This document shows positions 1 through 3,659 of a stretch of 5,778 bases of DNA, in pieces (position 1 is the stretch's first letter; every line of letters begins with the position of its first letter). Source of the DNA: Tannerella sp. (GTDB lineage: Bacteria; Bacteroidota; Bacteroidia; Bacteroidales; Tannerellaceae); assembly GCA_031262895.1 (NCBI GenBank), contig JAISGW010000043.1, positions 1 through 5,778 of the forward strand, given 5' to 3'. The notes beneath the pieces were generated by a model. It saw nothing but the letters and a program-made list of their open reading frames with translations. It was not told where the DNA came from and made no database searches. The position numbers were made by a program, and so were the translations under genes.

Positions 1-160
1 TGCGCGAGATACTGGCCTTGGCCAAGCGCGCGTTGAGGTATTTGCGGATTTTGCTGTCCTCGAGCAAGGTGTCACCATAATCCCTGCCGCCATACCAATT
101 GGAATCCCATCCACGGATGATCCCCAGACGATTGCTAATCGGATTTACTTTTTGTCCCAT
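1..160 (-). CDS. rpsC: 30S ribosomal protein S3 (uS3), N-terminal fragment cut by the window edge
   Basis: Translating the minus strand from the ATG at 160-158 gives 53 residues, starting MGQKVNPISNRLGIIRGWDS and still open at base 1. MGQKVNP followed by RLG and W is the typical start of bacterial S3, a protein of the 30S head that helps form the mRNA entry channel. Only the N-terminal segment is visible; the KH RNA-binding domain and the C-terminal domain would lie beyond the left edge. The start is 4 nt after the rplV stop (TGA-GCAG-ATG). There is no Shine-Dalgarno match, so translation probably depends on ribosomes finishing rplV. The position after rplV is the standard S10-operon order. 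Identity is secure from sequence and synteny; the rest of the gene is not seen. Confidence 0.97.
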   Translation of the reverse strand, partial: MGQKVNPISNRLGIIRGWDSNWYGGRDYGDTLLEDSKIRKYLNARLAKASISR

Positions 161-164
161 CTGC

Positions 165-578
165 TCAATTTTGACTTTCGTTGTTAGTATTCAGTGCCTC
201 CACAAATAAAGTCACGTGGTTCGAACGCTTCCTGATGCGGTGTCCACGGCCTTGCGGGGCCGGGCGCATGCGCTTCAGGGTCTTCGCGCCATCCACGAAA
301 ACCGAGGAGACGAACAGCAGGCCGGCCTCAGCCTTACGCTCGTTTTTCTGTTCCCAGTTGGCTATGGCGGAGCGCAGCAGTTTTTCTACTTTCGCCGCGG
401 CTTCCTTATTTGAAAATTTCAGGACGCCCAAAGCCCTAAAGACTTCCATGCCGCGTATCATGTCCACCACCAAGCGCATCTTGCGGGGCGACGAGGGGAC
501 ATTCCGCAACATGGCGAAATATTGGCTTTCCCGGGCTTCCTTCCTTTTTTCGGCTGATATTCTTTTTCTAGCACCCAT
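165..578 (-). CDS. rplV: 50S ribosomal protein L22 (uL22)
   Basis: This 137-residue protein matches L22, which binds 23S rRNA and sends a long beta-hairpin into the polypeptide exit tunnel. The core begins around residue 27 (VPSSPRKMRLVVDMIRG, equivalent to E. coli ARSSAQKVRLVADLIRG). The hairpin tip and signature follow at about 96-123 (VDGAKTLKRMRPAPQGRG, then HRIRKRSNHVTL). The LKRMRP segment, equivalent to the site of the E. coli MKR deletion that gives erythromycin resistance, is intact. The protein is longer than the 110-residue E. coli form because of a basic extension of about 17 residues (MGARKRISAEKRKEARE) and a C-terminal tail (LNTNNESQN). Similar N-terminal extensions are usual in Bacteroidota. 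The start is 17 nt after the rpsS stop, without a clear Shine-Dalgarno motif, and the stop is TGA. Confidence 0.97.
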   Translation of the reverse strand: MGARKRISAEKRKEARESQYFAMLRNVPSSPRKMRLVVDMIRGMEVFRALGVLKFSNKEAAAKVEKLLRSAIANWEQKNERKAEAGLLFVSSVFVDGAKTLKRMRPAPQGRGHRIRKRSNHVTLFVEALNTNNESQN

Positions 579-595
579 TATGTTGATTTCTTTTA

Positions 596-865
596 TTATT
601 TCTTCCTATTCCCGGCATGCCCGCGGAACGTGCGTGTAGGCGAGAACTCGCCCAGCTTGTGGCCGACCATGTTCTCCGTGATGAAAACGGGGATGAACTT
701 GTTCCCGTTGTGTACGGCTACCGTATGGCCCACGAAATCGGGAGATATCATGGAAGCCCTCGACCAAGTCTTGATGACAGCTTTCTTCCCTGCCTCATTC
801 ATGGTCAAAATCTTCTTTTCCAGTTTCAGGTTGATGTACGGGCCTTTTTTCAGTGAACGACTCAT
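596..865 (-). CDS. rpsS: 30S ribosomal protein S19 (uS19)
   Basis: This 89-residue protein is S19, a 30S head protein that with S13 sits near the A-site tRNA and the bridge to the 50S subunit. It starts MSRSLKKGPY, the usual bacterial S19 opening, and carries the family signature at about residues 68-83 (GHKLGEFSPTRTFRGH), followed by a basic tail (AGNRKK). Length is normal for the family. The ATG at 865-863 lies 20 nt after the rplB stop, in an A/T-rich gap (TTAATTGAGTAAACT before the ATG) with no good Shine-Dalgarno match, and the stop is TAA. Its place between rplB and rplV is canonical. Nothing looks truncated or unusual. Confidence 0.98.
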   Translation of the reverse strand: MSRSLKKGPYINLKLEKKILTMNEAGKKAVIKTWSRASMISPDFVGHTVAVHNGNKFIPVFITENMVGHKLGEFSPTRTFRGHAGNRKK

Positions 866-885
866 AGTTTACTCAATTAATCAGA

Positions 886-1710
886 TTACTTTTTCCTTCT
901 TTCAATGATGTACTTTGAAGAGTGTTTCTTCGGAGCCCGAGTCTTCAAGCCCTTAGAATACAAGCCTTTCCTTGAACGAGGATGGCCGCCTGAGGCACGT
1001 CCTTCGCCACCACCCATCGGGTGGTCTACCGGGTTCATCACCACGCCGCGGTTGTGCGGGCGGCGGCCCAGCCAACGCGAACGGCCGGCTTTACCTGATT
1101 TTTCAAGTGCATGGTCTGAGTTTCCTACGCTACCTACGGTCGCCTTGCAGGCGGCCAGTATCTTACGGGTTTCGCCCGAAGGCATGCGGACAATCACATA
1201 ATCGCCTTCGCGGGAGGTCAGCTGGGCGAAGTTGCCTGCCGAGCGCACCAGCTTGGCGCCCTGTCCGGGGCGCAGCTCTATGTTGTGGATGATTGTGCCG
1301 ACGGGGATGTTTGCCATGGGCAAGCTGTTCCCCACCTCCGGCGCCACCTCGGCGCCGGAAATCACTGTCTGGCCGACTTCCAAGCCGTTCGGGGCGATGA
1401 TATAACTCTTGGCCCCGTCGGCATAATACAACAGTGCGATACGAGAACTGCGGTTCGGATCGTATTCGATGGACTTCACTGTTGCAGGAACGCCGTCTTT
1501 GTTCCGCTTGAAATCGATAAGGCGGTAACGACGCTTATGGCCGCCGCCGATGTAGCGCATGGTCATCTTGCCCGTATTGTTACGGCCGCCCGTGCTCTTC
1601 TTACCTACTACAAGGGACTTCTCTGGTGTACTTGCAGTGATCTTATCAAATGCACCAATAACTTTGTGTCTTTGCCCCGGTGTTGTGGGCTTCAATTTAC
1701 GTATTCCCAT
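886..1710 (-). CDS. rplB: 50S ribosomal protein L2 (uL2)
   Basis: L2 is a large 23S rRNA-binding protein needed for subunit association and a functional peptidyl-transferase centre. The 274-residue length is standard (E. coli 273). It opens MGIRKLKPTTPGQRHKV. The oligonucleotide-binding-type N-terminal domain (roughly residues 35-120) includes TGGRNNTGKMT and GGGHKRRYRLIDF; an SH3-like domain follows, then a basic tail that reaches into rRNA. The C-terminal signature NPVDHPMGGGEG is at residues 226-237. His230 corresponds to the functionally important E. coli His229 (numbered without the first Met). The next His of the E. coli HPH motif is Met232 here, as in other Bacteroidota. The ATG is 7 nt after the rplW stop (TGA-AAAGGAA-ATG); the purine run is too close to the ATG to be a well-spaced Shine-Dalgarno site. 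Confidence 0.98.
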   Translation of the reverse strand: MGIRKLKPTTPGQRHKVIGAFDKITASTPEKSLVVGKKSTGGRNNTGKMTMRYIGGGHKRRYRLIDFKRNKDGVPATVKSIEYDPNRSSRIALLYYADGAKSYIIAPNGLEVGQTVISGAEVAPEVGNSLPMANIPVGTIIHNIELRPGQGAKLVRSAGNFAQLTSREGDYVIVRMPSGETRKILAACKATVGSVGNSDHALEKSGKAGRSRWLGRRPHNRGVVMNPVDHPMGGGEGRASGGHPRSRKGLYSKGLKTRAPKKHSSKYIIERRKK

Positions 1711-1717
1711 TTCCTTT

Positions 1718-2011
1718 TCAGATATTGCTGAAGAAATCGATCGTTTCTCCTTTTTTCAATGTGACGATAGCCTTCTTGAAAGAAGCCGTCCGACCGCTGA
1801 TGACACCCGACTTGGTGTAACGGCTTTTCAGCTTGCCGCGGTAATTCATCGTGTTCACGTCTTCGACGGTCACGTTGTACATCTCCTCGACGGCCTTCTT
1901 TATTTCCAACTTATTCGCATCAGGAGTAACGCGAAAGGCGCAGCGGTTCGGCATCTTTGCCGTGATGCCCGTCTGCTTCTCCGTGATGACAGGTTTGATG
2001 ATGATTCCCAT
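1718..2011 (-). CDS. rplW: 50S ribosomal protein L23 (uL23)
   Basis: L23 sits at the rim of the peptide exit tunnel and is the docking point for trigger factor and the signal recognition particle. The 97-residue protein starts MGIIIKPVITEKQT. Glu11 in the VITEK motif corresponds to E. coli Glu18, the residue contacted by trigger factor. The middle (ANKLEIKKAVEEMYNV, residues 32-47) and the C-terminal part (GRTASFKKAIVTLKKG, 73-88) match the family's rRNA-binding fold. Length is normal. The start is 3 nt after the rplD stop. It has the best Shine-Dalgarno match in the window, located inside the rplD coding end (separate entry). The stop is TGA. Order between rplD and rplB is canonical. Confidence 0.97.
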   Translation of the reverse strand: MGIIIKPVITEKQTGITAKMPNRCAFRVTPDANKLEIKKAVEEMYNVTVEDVNTMNYRGKLKSRYTKSGVISGRTASFKKAIVTLKKGETIDFFSNI

Positions 2012-2014
2012 ATC

Positions 2015-2653
2015 TTATTCTCCTTTTGCTTTAAAAAGTTTCTCTACCACAGGGAGCGCGCTCTCCATGAACAGGAGTTTGCCTGCATCCAATACACTAT
2101 ATGTATTCAGGTCGGAAGCGTTGATGACGCGTGCCTTCTGCAGGTTGCGGGCCGAAAGGTAGACCGTATGATCGACAGCAGGAAGTACCATGAGGAACTT
2201 CTTGTCGTCCAGCTTTAGGTCGTGGGTCAAGGCAACTATCGCTTTCGTCTTAGGGGCATCCAAGTGGAGGTCTTCCATGACGATAATGTTCTGCTCCTTC
2301 GCCTTGTAGCTCAGAGCAGAGAGACGTGCCAGACGCTTTACCTTCTTGTTGAGCTTGAAATTATAGTCGCGGGGCTTGGGGCCGAATACGCGGCCGCCGC
2401 CTACCAACACCGGCGAATTGATGTCGCCGCGCCTTGCGCCGCCGCCGCCCTTCTGGCGGATCAGCTTGCGTGTGGAACCGGAGACTTCGCTACGCTCCTT
2501 CGACTTGTGGGTGCCTTGGCGCCGGTTCGCCATGTACTGCTTCACATCCAAGTATATGGCGTGGTCATTAGGCTCTATGCCGAATATCGCATCGTCCAGA
2601 GCCACCTTCCTTCCGGTGTCTTCGCCTTTTATGTTTAATACGCTCAGTTCCAT
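2015..2653 (-). CDS. rplD: 50S ribosomal protein L4 (uL4)
   Basis: L4 binds 23S rRNA and reaches into the exit tunnel wall; in E. coli it also represses its own S10 operon. I place the start at the ATG at 2653-2651, giving 212 residues that begin MELSVLNIKGEDTGRKV. A longer frame from 2686 would add 11 residues (MQRFNRINREV) encoded entirely inside rplC and unlike any L4 N-terminus. The extended tunnel loop spans about residues 43-98, with GSTRKLIRQKGGGGARRGD around 59-77; the region where macrolide-resistance changes arise (QKGGG) looks unaltered. The globular part ends VVEKLFKAKGE. The start codon overlaps the rplC stop by one base (TAATG). Length is close to the roughly 200-210 residues of bacterial L4. 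Whether L4 represses its operon here is not shown by the sequence. Confidence 0.97.
   Translation of the reverse strand: MELSVLNIKGEDTGRKVALDDAIFGIEPNDHAIYLDVKQYMANRRQGTHKSKERSEVSGSTRKLIRQKGGGGARRGDINSPVLVGGGRVFGPKPRDYNFKLNKKVKRLARLSALSYKAKEQNIIVMEDLHLDAPKTKAIVALTHDLKLDDKKFLMVLPAVDHTVYLSARNLQKARVINASDLNTYSVLDAGKLLFMESALPVVEKLFKAKGE
2020..2026 (-). promoter_or_regulatory. Shine-Dalgarno site for rplW (AAAGGAG) within the 3' end of rplD
   Basis: The sense strand reads AAAGGAG, then 8 nt (AATAAGAT), then the rplW ATG. This matches the anti-Shine-Dalgarno end of typical 16S rRNA at seven positions with near-optimal spacing. It is made from the last L4 codons (Lys-Gly-Glu). The other eight genes have weak, badly spaced or unseen sites, as is usual in Bacteroidota. 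The motif could therefore be functional or simply a by-product of the KGE codons. Confidence 0.5.
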
Positions 2654-2655
2654 TA
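2651..2655 (-). promoter_or_regulatory. TAATG stop-start overlap joining rplC and rplD
   Basis: The sense strand reads TAATG: the TAA stop of rplC and the ATG of rplD share one A. Such overlaps commonly let the ribosome that finishes the first gene restart on the second, which would keep L3 and L4 output matched. It is the only gene overlap in the window, and it supports the 2653 start of rplD over the upstream in-frame ATG at 2686. Upstream of it is AGAGAAG, a weak purine run. Confidence 0.7.
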
Positions 2656-3270
2656 CTTCTCTATTAATACGATTGAACCTTTGCATCCCGGAACGGAGCC
2701 TTTCAACAATAAAAGGTTGTGCTCCGGCATAATTTTAATCACCTCCAGATTCTGGACGGTGACGCGATCGTCACCCATCTGTCCGGCCATACGGGTGCCT
2801 TTAAACACCTTGGCAGGATAAGAGCAGGCGCCGATGCTGCCCGGGGCGCGCAGGCGGTTGTGCTGACCGTGGGTCGACTGCCCTACACCGCCGAAACGGT
2901 GGCGTTTAACAACGCCTTGGAAGCCGTGTCCTTTAGAGGTGCCGACGACATCCACAAAGGCGGCGTCTTGCAAGTACTCTACGGTAATCACGTCGCCCGT
3001 TTTATGGGCGGTTTCGAAGTTTTTGAACTCGGCCAAGTGCCTCTTGGGGGTCACACCCGCTTTCTTGAAATGGCCCAATTCCGGCTTCGTGGCATGTTTT
3101 TCCTTCTGTTCCTGGAAACCCAGCTGCAAAGCCTCATAGCCATCTTTCTCAAGCGTCTTTACCTGTGTAACCACGCAAGGACCTACTTCGATAACAGTGC
3201 ATGGAAGATTCTTTCCCTCGGCACTGAATACGGATGTCATTCCGATTTTCTTTCCTAACAATCCTGGCAT
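2653..3270 (-). CDS. rplC: 50S ribosomal protein L3 (uL3)
   Basis: L3 is an early-assembling 23S rRNA-binding protein whose central loop approaches the peptidyl-transferase centre. The 205-residue protein starts MPGLLGKKIGMTSVF, diagnostic for L3. The signature VDVVGTSKGHGFQGVVKRH is at about residues 106-124, and the central extension continues through GGVGQSTHG and RAPGSIGACSYP (141-152) to VFKGTRMAGQMG. In E. coli the PrmB-methylated Gln follows GSIG; here that position is Ala148. Length is typical (E. coli 209). The ATG at 3270-3268 lies 19 nt after the rpsJ stop, preceded by AAGAAGCGAA, a weak purine run. The TAA stop shares its last base with the rplD ATG, suggesting translational coupling. 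Identification is secure. Confidence 0.98.
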   Translation of the reverse strand: MPGLLGKKIGMTSVFSAEGKNLPCTVIEVGPCVVTQVKTLEKDGYEALQLGFQEQKEKHATKPELGHFKKAGVTPKRHLAEFKNFETAHKTGDVITVEYLQDAAFVDVVGTSKGHGFQGVVKRHRFGGVGQSTHGQHNRLRAPGSIGACSYPAKVFKGTRMAGQMGDDRVTVQNLEVIKIMPEHNLLLLKGSVPGCKGSIVLIEK

Positions 3271-3289
3271 TTCGCTTCTTAATTATGTA

Positions 3290-3595
3290 TTACACTTTTA
3301 TTTCCACTTCTACCCCGCTGGGAAGCTCCAACTTCATCAGGGCGTCGACCGTTTTCGCCGTCGAGCTGTAAATGTCTATCAGCCGCTTGTAAGAAGAAAG
3401 CTCGAATTGCTCGCGCGACTTCTTGTTGACGAAGGTCGAACGGTTCACCGTGAAGATGCGCTTGTGCGTAGGCAGAGGGATGGGGCCGCTGACAACAGCA
3501 CCCGTAGCTTTTACCGTCTTGACGATCTTCTCGGCCGACTTGTCAACCAAGGAGTAATCGTAAGATTTTAGTTTGATCCTAATTTTCTGGCTCAT
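3290..3595 (-). CDS. rpsJ: 30S ribosomal protein S10 (uS10, NusE)
   Basis: S10 is a 30S head protein; free S10, also called NusE, joins NusB in transcription antitermination and links RNA polymerase to the ribosome through NusG. The 101-residue protein starts MSQKIRIKLKSYDYSLVDKS and carries the family signature ATGAVVSGPIPLPT (residues 30-43), then THKRIFTVNRS and the rRNA-contacting loop. Length is normal. It is the first gene of the S10 group and follows fusA by 64 nt, the longest gap in the window. That gap contains a hairpin (separate entry). No Shine-Dalgarno motif precedes the ATG; the bases before it are A/T-rich (CTAAATATAAACAG). I see no consensus Bacteroidota promoter (TAnnTTTG) in the gap, so rpsJ is probably read through from fusA. 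Confidence 0.98.
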   Translation of the reverse strand: MSQKIRIKLKSYDYSLVDKSAEKIVKTVKATGAVVSGPIPLPTHKRIFTVNRSTFVNKKSREQFELSSYKRLIDIYSSTAKTVDALMKLELPSGVEVEIKV

Positions 3596-3617
3596 CTGTT
3601 TATATTTAGTTCAATCG

Positions 3618-3649
3618 GGCCGGAGAAAGAGCCATTTCCTCCCCCGGCC
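3618..3649 (-). promoter_or_regulatory. 13-bp RNA hairpin in the fusA-rpsJ gap, possible processing or regulatory element
   Basis: In the sense (minus-strand) RNA, the 5' arm GGCCGGGGGAGGA (3649-3637) pairs with the 3' arm TCTTTCTCCGGCC (3630-3618) along all 13 positions: ten Watson-Crick and three G-U pairs. The loop is six bases (AATGGC). The stem begins 10 nt after the fusA TAA and ends 22 nt before the rpsJ ATG. No U-run follows, so it does not look like an intrinsic terminator for this operon. Candidate roles are mRNA processing or stability between the str and S10 parts, an attenuator, or a ribosomal-protein binding site; none is shown. In the opposite RNA the three G-U pairs become A-C mismatches, leaving a GC-rich 6-bp base followed by TGTTTTAT, so termination of antisense transcripts is an alternative. 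Confidence 0.55.
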
Positions 3650-3659
3650 TGTTTTATCC

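Noticed and set aside
878..888. Small palindrome TAATCAGATTA at the rplB stop
   Set aside because: Only 5 bp per arm around one base, A/T-rich, and too weak and short to claim an operator or terminator.
1659..1666. TAACTTTG on the plus strand, a perfect match to the Bacteroidota -7 element TAnnTTTG
   Set aside because: A few such matches are expected by chance in a window this size. The nearest upstream TTG (1632-1634) is 24 nt away instead of 19-21, and it lies antisense inside rplB.
1559..2218. 219-codon plus-strand open frame across rplB, rplW and rplD
   Set aside because: It is antisense to three well-identified ribosomal genes, shows no family motifs and has arginine/leucine-rich shadow composition. 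The same applies to the other plus-strand frames in the window.
2654..2686. In-frame upstream ATG for rplD, 11 residues longer
   Set aside because: The added residues MQRFNRINREV lie wholly within rplC coding sequence, and the TAATG start gives the usual L4 N-terminus.
3637..3649. Intrinsic terminator ending the str operon after fusA
   Set aside because: The stem is stable, but the sense RNA continues CGATTGAACTAAATA with no U-run, so read-through into rpsJ is the better reading.
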